Origin: Strigamia acuminata
Taxonomy: Eukaryota > Arthropoda > Chilopoda > Geophilomorpha > Linotaeniidae
Reading direction: 5' to 3'
Length of the DNA stretch: 60,000 nucleotides
NCBI GenBank assembly: GCA_949358305.1
Contig: OX442319.1
Span: 7,504,001-7,564,000 of the forward strand
A program made the position numbers and the translations under genes. Shown here one piece after another: positions 34,210 to 47,257 of this stretch (within the stretch, counting starts at the first letter, position 1; every line of letters begins with the position of its first letter). Under the pieces are notes generated by a model. It saw only the letters and a list, made by a program, of their open reading frames with translations. It made no database searches and was not told the origin of the DNA.

Positions 34210-37200
34210 ACTGTGATGAGATCAAAAGTCTATTCTCCCAAATCATTGGTTGGATGTTTCTAAAACTTACATTGGAGCCTTCTACTAAGGTTTAAACACT
34301 ATTTCTGAACATTCAGAGACATTGGTCTTGTGGTGTTTGTGCTAAGTCAACTGTGATGAGATCAAAAGTCTATTCTCCCAAATCATTGGTTGGATGTTTC
34401 TAAAACTTACATTGGAGCCTTCTACTAAGGTTTAAACACTATTTCTGAACATTCAGAGACATTGGTCTTGTGGTGTTTGTGCTAAGTCAACTGTGATGAG
34501 ATCAAAAGTCTATTCTCCCAAATCATCGGTTGAATGTTTCTAAAACTTACATTGGAGCCTTCTACTAAGGTTTAAACACTATTTCTGAACATTCAGAGAC
34601 ATTGGTCTTGTGGTGTTTGTGCTAAGTCAACTGTGATGAGATCAAAAGTCTATTCTCCCAAATCATCGGTTAAATGTTTCTAAAACTTACATTGGAGCCT
34701 TCTACTAAGGTTTAAACACTATTTCTGAACATTCAGAGACATTGGTCTTGTGGTGTTTGTGCTAAGTCAACTGTGATGAGATCAAAAGTCTATTCTCCCA
34801 AATCATTGGTTGGATGTTTCTAAAACTTACATTGGAGCCTTCTACTAAGGTTTAAACACTATTTCTGAACATTCAGAGACATTGGTCTTGTGGTGTTTGT
34901 GCTAAGTCAACTGTGATGAGATCAAAAGTCTATTCTCCCAAATCATCGGTTGAATGTTTCTAAAACTTACATTGGAGCCTTCTACTAAGGTTTAAACACT
35001 ATTTCTGAACATTCAGAGACATTGGTCTTGTGGTGTTTGTGCTAAGTCAACTGTGATGAGATCAAAAGTCTATTCTCCCAAATCATCGGTTAAATGTTAT
35101 AAAACTTACATTGGAGCCTTCTACTAAGGTTTAAACACTATTTCTGAACATTCAGAGACATTGGTCTTGTGGTGTTTGTGCTAAGTCAACTGTGATGAGA
35201 TCAAAAGTCTATTCTCCCAAATCATCGGTTGGATGTTTCTAAAACTTACATTGGAGCCTTCTACTAAGGTTTAAACACTATTTCTGAACATTCAGAGACA
35301 TTGGTCTTGTGGTGTTTGTGCTAAGTCAACTGTGATGAGATCAAAAGTCTATTCTCCCAAATCATTGGTTGGATGTTTCTAAAACTTACATTGGAGCCTT
35401 CTACTAAGGTTTAAACACTATTTCTGAACATTCAGAGACATTGGTCTTGTGGTGTTTGTGCTAAGTCAACTGTGATGAGATCAAAAGTCTATTCTCCCAA
35501 ATCATCGGTTAAATGTTTCTAAAACTTACATTGGAGCCTTCTACTAAGGTTTAAACACTATTTCTGAACATTCAGAGACATTGGTCTTGTGGTGTTTGTG
35601 CTAAGTCAACTGTGATGAGATCAAAAGTCTATTCTCCCAAATCATCGGTTAAATGTTTCTAAAACCTACATTGGAGCCTTCTACTAAGGTTTAAACACTA
35701 TTTCTGAACATTCAGAGACATTGGTCTTGTGGTGTTTGTGCTAAGTCAACTGTGATGAGATCAAAAGTCTATTCTCCCAAATCATTGGTTGGATGTTTCT
35801 AAAACTTACATTGGAGCCTTCTACTAAGGTTTAAACACTATTTCTGAACATTCAGAGACATTGGTCTTGTGGTGTTTGTGCTAAGTCAACTGTGATGAGA
35901 TCAAAAGTCTATTCTCCCAAATCATTGGTTGGATGTTTCTAAAACTTACATTGGAGCCTTCTACTAAGGTTTAAACACTATTTCTGAACATTCAGAGACA
36001 TTGGTCTTGTGGTGTTTGTGCTAAGTCAACTGTGATGAGATCAAAAGTCTATTCTCCCAAATCATCGGTTGAATGTTTCTAAAACTTACATTGGAGCCTT
36101 CTACTAAGGTTTAAACACTATTTCTGAACATTCAGAGACATTGGTCTTGTGGTGTTTGTGCTAAGTCAACTGTGATGAGATCAAAAGTCTATTCTCCCAA
36201 ATCATCGGTTAAATGTTTCTAAAACTTACATTGGAGCCTTCTACTAAGGTTTAAACACTATTTCTGAACATTCAGAGACATTGGTCTTGTGGTGTTTGTG
36301 CTAAGTCAACTGTGATGAGATCAAAAGTCTATTCTCCCAAATCATTGGTTGGATGTTTCTAAAACTTACATTGGAGCCTTCTACTAAGGTTTAAACACTA
36401 TTTCTGAACATTCAGAGACATTGGTCTTGTGGTGTTTGTGCTAAGTCAACTGTGATGAGATCAAAAGTCTATTCTCCCAAATCATCGGTTGAATGTTTCT
36501 AAAACTTACATTGGAGCCTTCTACTAAGGTTTAAACACTATTTCTGAACATTCAGAGACATTGGTCTTGTGGTGTTTGTGCTAAGTCAACTGTGATGAGA
36601 TCAAAAGTCTATTCTCCCAAATCATCGGTTAAATGTTATAAAACTTACATTGGAGCCTTCTACTAAGGTTTAAACACTATTTCTGAACATTCAGAGACAT
36701 TGGTCTTGTGGTGTTTGTGCTAAGTCAACTGTGATGAGATCAAAAGTCTATTCTCCCAAATCATCGGTTGGATGTTTCTAAAACTTACATTGGAGCCTTC
36801 TACTAAGGTTTAAACACTATTTCTGAACATTCAGAGACATTGGTCTTGTGGTGTTTGTGCTAAGTCAACTGTGATGAGATCAAAAGTCTATTCTCCCAAA
36901 TCATTGGTTGGATGTTTCTAAAACTTACATTGGAGCCTTCTACTAAGGTTTAAACACTATTTCTGAACATTCAGAGACATTGGTCTTGTGGTGTTTGTGC
37001 TAAGTCAACTGTGATGAGATCAAAAGTCTATTCTCCCAAATCATCGGTTAAATGTTTCTAAAACTTACATTGGAGCCTTCTACTAAGGTTTAAACACTAT
37101 TTCTGAACATTCAGAGACATTGGTCTTGTGGTGTTTGTGCTAAGTCAACTGTGATGAGATCAAAAGTCTATTCTCCCAAATCATCGGTTAAATGTTTCTA

Positions 37201-37287
37201 AAACCTACATTGGAGCCTTCTACTAAGGTTTAAACACTATTTCTGAACATTCAGAGACATTGGTCTTGTGGTGTTTGTGCTAAGTCA
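34210..37287. repeat. two tandem copies of an 11-monomer higher-order repeat
   Basis: The variant order A A B C A B C' D A C C* occupies 34210-35748 and repeats at 35749-37287. The period is 1539 bp (ten 140 bp monomers plus the 139 bp C'). C* is a C monomer with the private change AAAACCTACA, at about 35665 and 37204. Confidence 0.85.
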
Positions 37288-37574
37288 ACTGTGATGAGAT
37301 CAAAAGTCTATTCTCCCAAATCATCGGTTGAATGTTTCTAAAACTTACATTGGAGCCTTCTACTAAGGTTTAAACACTATTTCTGAACATTCAGAGACAT
37401 TGGACTTGTGGTGTTTGTGCTAAGTCAACTGCGATGTAAAATGAGCTCAAAATTTTTTTTTCAAAATTTATTGCTTAGGTGTTGCTAAAACTTATATTGA
37501 AGGCTTCTACTAAGGTTTAAACACTATTTCTGAACATTCAGAGACATTGGACTTGTGGTGTTTGTGCTAAGTCA

Positions 37575-39113
37575 ACTGTGATGAGATCAAAAGTCTATTC
37601 TCCCAAATCATTGGTTGGATGTTTCTAAAACTTACATTGGAGCCTTCTACTAAGGTTTAAACACTATTTCTGAACATTCAGAGACATTGGTCTTGTGGTG
37701 TTTGTGCTAAGTCAACTGTGATGAGATCAAAAGTCTATTCTCCCAAATCATTGGTTGGATGTTTCTAAAACTTACATTGGAGCCTTCTACTAAGGTTTAA
37801 ACACTATTTCTGAACATTCAGAGACATTGGTCTTGTGGTGTTTGTGCTAAGTCAACTGTGATGAGATCAAAAGTCTATTCTCCCAAATCATCGGTTGAAT
37901 GTTTCTAAAACTTACATTGGAGCCTTCTACTAAGGTTTAAACACTATTTCTGAACATTCAGAGACATTGGTCTTGTGGTGTTTGTGCTAAGTCAACTGTG
38001 ATGAGATCAAAAGTCTATTCTCCCAAATCATCGGTTAAATGTTTCTAAAACTTACATTGGAGCCTTCTACTAAGGTTTAAACACTATTTCTGAACATTCA
38101 GAGACATTGGTCTTGTGGTGTTTGTGCTAAGTCAACTGTGATGAGATCAAAAGTCTATTCTCCCAAATCATTGGTTGGATGTTTCTAAAACTTACATTGG
38201 AGCCTTCTACTAAGGTTTAAACACTATTTCTGAACATTCAGAGACATTGGTCTTGTGGTGTTTGTGCTAAGTCAACTGTGATGAGATCAAAAGTCTATTC
38301 TCCCAAATCATCGGTTGAATGTTTCTAAAACTTACATTGGAGCCTTCTACTAAGGTTTAAACACTATTTCTGAACATTCAGAGACATTGGTCTTGTGGTG
38401 TTTGTGCTAAGTCAACTGTGATGAGATCAAAAGTCTATTCTCCCAAATCATCGGTTAAATGTTATAAAACTTACATTGGAGCCTTCTACTAAGGTTTAAA
38501 CACTATTTCTGAACATTCAGAGACATTGGTCTTGTGGTGTTTGTGCTAAGTCAACTGTGATGAGATCAAAAGTCTATTCTCCCAAATCATCGGTTGGATG
38601 TTTCTAAAACTTACATTGGAGCCTTCTACTAAGGTTTAAACACTATTTCTGAACATTCAGAGACATTGGTCTTGTGGTGTTTGTGCTAAGTCAACTGTGA
38701 TGAGATCAAAAGTCTATTCTCCCAAATCATTGGTTGGATGTTTCTAAAACTTACATTGGAGCCTTCTACTAAGGTTTAAACACTATTTCTGAACATTCAG
38801 AGACATTGGTCTTGTGGTGTTTGTGCTAAGTCAACTGTGATGAGATCAAAAGTCTATTCTCCCAAATCATCGGTTAAATGTTTCTAAAACTTACATTGGA
38901 GCCTTCTACTAAGGTTTAAACACTATTTCTGAACATTCAGAGACATTGGTCTTGTGGTGTTTGTGCTAAGTCAACTGTGATGAGATCAAAAGTCTATTCT
39001 CCCAAATCATCGGTTAAATGTTTCTAAAACCTACATTGGAGCCTTCTACTAAGGTTTAAACACTATTTCTGAACATTCAGAGACATTGGTCTTGTGGTGT
39101 TTGTGCTAAGTCA
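37575..39113. repeat. third copy of the 11-monomer higher-order repeat
   Basis: Same order A A B C A B C' D A C C* and 1539 bp length, separated from the previous copy by one B monomer (37288, with GGACTTG) and one F monomer (37428). Shortened or rearranged relatives follow, with the C* marker again near 40430 and 42110. Confidence 0.8.
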
Positions 39114-42100
39114 ACTGTGATGAGATCAAAAGTCTATTCTCCCAAATCATTGGTTGGATGTTTCTAAAACTTACATTGGAGCCTTCTACTAAGGTTTAAA
39201 CACTATTTCTGAACATTCAGAGACATTGGTCTTGTGGTGTTTGTGCTAAGTCAACTGTGATGAGATCAAAAGTCTATTCTCCCAAATCATCGGTTGAATG
39301 TTTCTAAAACTTACATTGGAGCCTTCTACTAAGGTTTAAACACTATTTCTGAACATTCAGAGACATTGGTCTTGTGGTGTTTGTGCTAAGTCAACTGTGA
39401 TGAGATCAAAAGTCTATTCTCCCAAATCATTGGTTGGATGTTTCTAAAACTTACATTGGAGCCTTCTACTAAGGTTTAAACACTATTTCTGAACATTCAG
39501 AGACATTGGTCTTGTGGTGTTTGTGCTAAGTCAACTGTGATGAGATCAAAAGTCTATTCTCCCAAATCATTGGTTGGATGTTTCTAAAACTTACATTGGA
39601 GCCTTCTACTAAGGTTTAAACACTATTTCTGAACATTCAGAGACATTGGTCTTGTGGTGTTTGTGCTAAGTCAACTGTGATGAGATCAAAAGTCTATTCT
39701 CCCAAATCATCGGTTGAATGTTTCTAAAACTTACATTGGAGCCTTCTACTAAGGTTTAAACACTATTTCTGAACATTCAGAGACATTGGTCTTGTGGTGT
39801 TTGTGCTAAGTCAACTGTGATGAGATCAAAAGTCTATTCTCCCAAATCATCGGTTAAATGTTTCTAAAACTTACATTGGAGCCTTCTACTAAGGTTTAAA
39901 CACTATTTCTGAACATTCAGAGACATTGGTCTTGTGGTGTTTGTGCTAAGTCAACTGTGATGAGATCAAAAGTCTATTCTCCCAAATCATTGGTTGGATG
40001 TTTCTAAAACTTACATTGGAGCCTTCTACTAAGGTTTAAACACTATTTCTGAACATTCAGAGACATTGGTCTTGTGGTGTTTGTGCTAAGTCAACTGTGA
40101 TGAGATCAAAAGTCTATTCTCCCAAATCATCGGTTGAATGTTTCTAAAACTTACATTGGAGCCTTCTACTAAGGTTTAAACACTATTTCTGAACATTCAG
40201 AGACATTGGTCTTGTGGTGTTTGTGCTAAGTCAACTGTGATGAGATCAAAAGTCTATTCTCCCAAATCATCGGTTAAATGTTTCTAAAACTTACATTGGA
40301 GCCTTCTACTAAGGTTTAAACACTATTTCTGAACATTCAGAGACATTGGTCTTGTGGTGTTTGTGCTAAGTCAACTGTGATGAGATCAAAAGTCTATTCT
40401 CCCAAATCATCGGTTAAATGTTTCTAAAACCTACATTGGAGCCTTCTACTAAGGTTTAAACACTATTTCTGAACATTCAGAGACATTGGTCTTGTGGTGT
40501 TTGTGCTAAGTCAACTGTGATGAGATCAAAAGTCTATTCTCCCAAATCATTGGTTGGATGTTTCTAAAACTTACATTGGAGCCTTCTACTAAGGTTTAAA
40601 CACTATTTCTGAACATTCAGAGACATTGGTCTTGTGGTGTTTGTGCTAAGTCAACTGTGATGAGATCAAAAGTCTATTCTCCCAAATCATCGGTTGAATG
40701 TTTCTAAAACTTACATTGGAGCCTTCTACTAAGGTTTAAACACTATTTCTGAACATTCAGAGACATTGGTCTTGTGGTGTTTGTGCTAAGTCAACTGTGA
40801 TGAGATCAAAAGTCTATTCTCCCAAATCATTGGTTGGATGTTTCTAAAACTTACATTGGAGCCTTCTACTAAGGTTTAAACACTATTTCTGAACATTCAG
40901 AGACATTGGTCTTGTGGTGTTTGTGCTAAGTCAACTGTGATGAGATCAAAAGTCTATTCTCCCAAATCATTGGTTGGATGTTTCTAAAACTTACATTGGA
41001 GCCTTCTACTAAGGTTTAAACACTATTTCTGAACATTCAGAGACATTGGTCTTGTGGTGTTTGTGCTAAGTCAACTGTGATGAGATCAAAAGTCTATTCT
41101 CCCAAATCATCGGTTGAATGTTTCTAAAACTTACATTGGAGCCTTCTACTAAGGTTTAAACACTATTTCTGAACATTCAGAGACATTGGTCTTGTGGTGT
41201 TTGTGCTAAGTCAACTGTGATGAGATCAAAAGTCTATTCTCCCAAATCATCGGTTAAATGTTTCTAAAACTTACATTGGAGCCTTCTACTAAGGTTTAAA
41301 CACTATTTCTGAACATTCAGAGACATTGGTCTTGTGGTGTTTGTGCTAAGTCAACTGTGATGAGATCAAAAGTCTATTCTCCCAAATCATTGGTTGGATG
41401 TTTCTAAAACTTACATTGGAGCCTTCTACTAAGGTTTAAACACTATTTCTGAACATTCAGAGACATTGGTCTTGTGGTGTTTGTGCTAAGTCAACTGTGA
41501 TGAGATCAAAAGTCTATTCTCCCAAATCATCGGTTGAATGTTTCTAAAACTTACATTGGAGCCTTCTACTAAGGTTTAAACACTATTTCTGAACATTCAG
41601 AGACATTGGTCTTGTGGTGTTTGTGCTAAGTCAACTGTGATGAGATCAAAAGTCTATTCTCCCAAATCATCGGTTGGATGTTTCTAAAACTTACATTGGA
41701 GCCTTCTACTAAGGTTTAAACACTATTTCTGAACATTCAGAGACATTGGTCTTGTGGTGTTTGTGCTAAGTCAACTGTGATGAGATCAAAAGTCTATTCT
41801 CCCAAATCATTGGTTGGATGTTTCTAAAACTTACATTGGAGCCTTCTACTAAGGTTTAAACACTATTTCTGAACATTCAGAGACATTGGTCTTGTGGTGT
41901 TTGTGCTAAGTCAACTGTGATGAGATCAAAAGTCTATTCTCCCAAATCATCGGTTAAATGTTTCTAAAACTTACATTGGAGCCTTCTACTAAGGTTTAAA
42001 CACTATTTCTGAACATTCAGAGACATTGGTCTTGTGGTGTTTGTGCTAAGTCAACTGTGATGAGATCAAAAGTCTATTCTCCCAAATCATCGGTTAAATG

Positions 42101-42612
42101 TTTCTAAAACCTACATTGGAGCCTTCTACTAAGGTTTAAACACTATTTCTGAACATTCAGAGACATTGGTCTTGTGGTGTTTGTGCTAAGTCAACTGTGA
42201 TGAGATCAAAAGTCTATTCTCCCAAATCATTGGTTGGATGTTTCTAAAACTTACATTGGAGCCTTCTACTAAGGTTTAAACACTATTTCTGAACATTCAG
42301 AGACATTGGTCTTGTGGTGTTTGTGCTAAGTCAACTGTGATGAGATCAAAAGTCTATTCTCCCAAATCATCGGTTGAATGTTTCTAAAACTTACATTGGA
42401 GCCTTCTACTAAGGTTTAAACACTATTTCTGAACATTCAGAGACATTGGTCTTGTGGTGTTTGTGCTAAGTCAACTGTGATGAGATCAAAAGTCTATTCT
42501 CCCAAATCATCGGTTAAATGTTATAAAACTTACATTGGAGCCTTCTACTAAGGTTTAAACACTATTTCTGAACATTCAGAGACATTGGTCTTGTGGTGTT
42601 TGTGCTAAGTCA

Positions 42613-45600
42613 ACTGTGATGAGATCAAAAGTCTATTCTCCCAAATCATCGGTTGGATGTTTCTAAAACTTACATTGGAGCCTTCTACTAAGGTTTAAAC
42701 ACTATTTCTGAACATTCAGAGACATTGGTCTTTTGGTGTTTGTGCTAAGTCAACTGTGATGAGATCAAAAGTCTATTCTCCCAAATCATTGGTTGGATGT
42801 TTCTAAAACTTACATTGGAGCCTTCTACTAAGGTTTAAACACTATTTCTGAACATTCAGAGACATTGGTCTTGTGGTGTTTGTGCTAAGTCAACTGTGAT
42901 GAGATCAAAAGTCTATTCTCCCAAATCATCGGTTAAATGTTTCTAAAACTTACATTGGAGCCTTCTACTAAGGTTTAAACACTATTTCTGAACATTCAGA
43001 GACATTGGTCTTGTGGTGTTTGTGCTAAGTCAACTGTGATGAGATCAAAAGTCTATTCTCCCAAATCATCGGTTGAATGTTTCTAAAACTTACATTGGAG
43101 CCTTCTACTAAGGTTTAAACACTATTTCTGAACATTCAGAGACATTGGACTTGTGGTGTTTGTGCTAAGTCAACTGCGATGTAAAATGAGCTCAAAATTT
43201 TTTTTTCAAAATTTATTGCTTAGGTGTTGCTAAAACTTATATTGAAGGCTTCTACTAAGGTTTAAACACTATTTCTGAACATTCAGAGACATTGGTCTTG
43301 TGGTGTTTGTGCTAAGTCAACTGCGATGTAAAATGAGCTCAAAATTTTTTTTTCAAAATTTAATGCTTGGGTGTTGCTAAAACTTATATTGAAGGCTTCT
43401 ACTAAGGTTTAAACACTATTTCTGAACATTCAGAGACATTGGACTTGTGGTGTTTGTGCTAAGTCAACTGTGATGAGATCAAAAGTCTATTCTCCCAAAT
43501 CATTGGTTGGATGTTTCTAAAACTTACATTGGAGCCTTCTACTAAGGTTTAAACACTATTTCTGAACATTCAGAGACATTGGTCTTGTGGTGTTTGTGCT
43601 AAGTCAACTGTGATGAGATCAAAAGTCTATTCTCCCAAATCATTGGTTGGATGTTTCTAAAACTTACATTGGAGCCTTCTACTAAGGTTTAAACACTATT
43701 TCTGAACATTCAGAGACATTGGTCTTGTGGTGTTTGTGCTAAGTCAACTGTGATGAGATCAAAAGTCTATTCTCCCAAATCATCGGTTGAATGTTTCTAA
43801 AACTTACATTGGAGCCTTCTACTAAGGTTTAAACACTATTTCTGAACATTCAGAGACATTGGTCTTGTGGTGTTTGTGCTAAGTCAACTGTGATGAGATC
43901 AAAAGTCTATTCTCCCAAATCATCAGTTAAATGTTTCTAAAACTTACATTGGAGCCTTCTACTAAGGTTTAAACACTATTTCTGAACATTCAGAGACATT
44001 GGTCTTGTGGTGTTTGTGCTAAGTCAACTGTGATGAGATCAAAAGTCTATTCTCCCAAATCATTGGTTGGATGTTTCTAAAACTTACATTGGAGCCTTCT
44101 ACTAAGGTTTAAACACTATTTCTGAACATTCAGAGACATTGGTCTTGTGGTGTTTGTGCTAAGTCAACTGTGATGAGATCAAAAGTCTATTCTCCCAAAT
44201 CATCGGTTGAATGTTTCTAAAACTTACATTGGAGCCTTCTACTAAGGTTTAAACACTATTTCTGAACATTCAGAGACATTGGTCTTGTGGTGTTTGTGCT
44301 AAGTCAACTGTGATGAGATCAAAAGTCTATTCTCCCAAATCATCGGTTAAATGTTATAAAACTTACATTGGAGCCTTCTACTAAGGTTTAAACACTATTT
44401 CTGAACATTCAGAGACATTGGTCTTGTGGTGTTTGTGCTAAGTCAACTGTGATGAGATCAAAAGTCTATTCTCCCAAATCATCGGTTGGATGTTTCTAAA
44501 ACTTACATTGGAGCCTTCTACTAAGGTTTAAACACTATTTCTGAACATTCAGAGACATTGGTCTTGTGGTGTTTGTGCTAAGTCAACTGTGATGAGATCA
44601 AAAGTCTATTCTCCCAAATCATTGGTTGGATGTTTCTAAAACTTACATTGGAGCCTTCTACTAAGGTTTAAACACTATTTCTGAACATTCAGAGACATTG
44701 GTCTTGTGGTGTTTGTGCTAAGTCAACTGTGATGAGATCAAAAGTCTATTCTCCCAAATCATCGGTTGAATGTTTCTAAAACTTACATTGGAGCCTTCTA
44801 ATAAGGTTTAAACACTATTTCTGAACATTCAGAGACATTGGTCTTGTGGTGTTTGTGCTAAGTCAACTGTGATGAGATCAAAAGTCTATTCTCCCAAATC
44901 ATCGGTTAAATGTTATAAAACTTACATTGGAGCCTTCTACTAAGGTTTAAACACTATTTCTGAACATTCAGAGACATTGGTCTTGTGGTGTTTGTGCTAA
45001 GTCAACTGTGATGAGATCAAAAGTCTATTCTCCCAAATCATCGGTTGGATGTTTCTAAAACTTACATTGGAGCCTTCTACTAAGGTTTAAACACTATTTC
45101 TGAACATTCAGAGACATTGGTCTTTTGGTGTTTGTGCTAAGTCAACTGTGATGAGATCAAAAGTCTATTCTCCCAAATCATTGGTTGGATGTTTCTAAAA
45201 CTTACATTGGAGCCTTCTACTAAGGTTTAAACACTATTTCTGAACATTCAGAGACATTGGTCTTGTGGTGTTTGTGCTAAGTCAACTGTGATGAGATCAA
45301 AAGTCTATTCTCCCAAATCATCGGTTAAATGTTTCTAAAACTTACATTGGAGCCTTCTACTAAGGTTTAAACACTATTTCTGAACATTCAGAGACATTGG
45401 TCTTGTGGTGTTTGTGCTAAGTCAACTGTGATGAGATCAAAAGTCTATTCTCCCAAATCATCGGTTGAATGTTTCTAAAACTTACATTGGAGCCTTCTAC
45501 TAAGGTTTAAACACTATTTCTGAACATTCAGAGACATTGGACTTGTGGTGTTTGTGCTAAGTCAACTGCGATGTAAAATGAGCTCAAAATTTTTTTTTCA

Positions 45601-47117
45601 AAATTTATTGCTTAGGTGTTGCTAAAACTTATATTGAAGGCTTCTACTAAGGTTTAAACACTATTTCTGAACATTCAGAGACATTGGTCTTGTGGTGTTT
45701 GTGCTAAGTCAACTGCGATGTAAAATGAGCTCAAAATTTTTTTTTCAAAATTTAATGCTTGGGTGTTGCTAAAACTTATATTGAAGGCTTCTACTAAGGT
45801 TTAAACACTATTTCTGAACATTCAGAGACATTGGACTTGTGGTGTTTGTGCTAAGTCAACTGTGATGAGATCAAAAGTCTATTCTCCCAAATCATTGGTT
45901 GGATGTTTCTAAAACTTACATTGGAGCCTTCTACTAAGGTTTAAACACTATTTCTGAACATTCAGAGACATTGGTCTTGTGGTGTTTGTGCTAAGTCAAC
46001 TGTGATGAGATCAAAAGTCTATTCTCCCAAATCATTGGTTGGATGTTTCTAAAACTTACATTGGAGCCTTCTACTAAGGTTTAAACACTATTTCTGAACA
46101 TTCAGAGACATTGGTCTTGTGGTGTTTGTGCTAAGTCAACTGTGATGAGATCAAAAGTCTATTCTCCCAAATCATCGGTTGAATGTTTCTAAAACTTACA
46201 TTGGAGCCTTCTACTAAGGTTTAAACACTATTTCTGAACATTCAGAGACATTGGTCTTGTGGTGTTTGTGCTAAGTCAACTGTGATGAGATCAAAAGTCT
46301 ATTCTCCCAAATCATCGGTTAAATGTTTCTAAAACTTACATTGGAGCCTTCTACTAAGGTTTAAACACTATTTCTGAACATTCAGAGACATTGGTCTTGT
46401 GGTGTTTGTGCTAAGTCAACTGTGATGAGATCAAAAGTCTATTCTCCCAAATCATTGGTTGGATGTTTCTAAAACTTACATTGGAGCCTTCTACTAAGGT
46501 TTAAACACTATTTCTGAACATTCAGAGACATTGGTCTTGTGGTGTTTGTGCTAAGTCAACTGTGATGAGATCAAAAGTCTATTCTCCCAAATCATCGGTT
46601 GAATGTTTCTAAAACTTACATTGGAGCCTTCTACTAAGGTTTAAACACTATTTCTGAACATTCAGAGACATTGGTCTTGTGGTGTTTGTGCTAAGTCAAC
46701 TGTGATGAGATCAAAAGTCTATTCTCCCAAATCATCGGTTAAATGTTATAAAACTTACATTGGAGCCTTCTACTAAGGTTTAAACACTATTTCTGAACAT
46801 TCAGAGACATTGGTCTTGTGGTGTTTGTGCTAAGTCAACTGTGATGAGATCAAAAGTCTATTCTCCCAAATCATCGGTTGGATGTTTCTAAAACTTACAT
46901 TGGAGCCTTCTACTAAGGTTTAAACACTATTTCTGAACATTCAGAGACATTGGTCTTGTGGTGTTTGTGCTAAGTCAACTGTGATGAGATCAAAAGTCTA
47001 TTCTCCCAAATCATTGGTTGGATGTTTCTAAAACTTACATTGGAGCCTTCTACTAAGGTTTAAACACTATTTCTGAACATTCAGAGACATTGGTCTTGTG
47101 GTGTTTGTGCTAAGTCA
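42613..47117. repeat. tandem ~2.39 kb higher-order duplication containing F monomers
   Basis: A D monomer with the private change GGTCTTTTGG starts at 42613 and again at 45005, an offset of 2392 bp. Both are followed by the same order A C B F F A A B C A B C' D A (shared to about 47117 in the second copy). The B before the F pair carries GGACTTG in both. This marks a segmental tandem duplication larger than the 11-monomer repeat. Confidence 0.75.
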
Positions 47118-47257
47118 ACTGTGATGAGATCAAAAGTCTATTCTCCCAAATCATCGGTTAAATGTTTCTAAAACTTACATTGGAGCCTTCTACTAAGGTT
47201 TAAACACTATTTCTGAACATTCAGAGACATTGGTCTTGTGTTGTTTGTGCTAAGTCA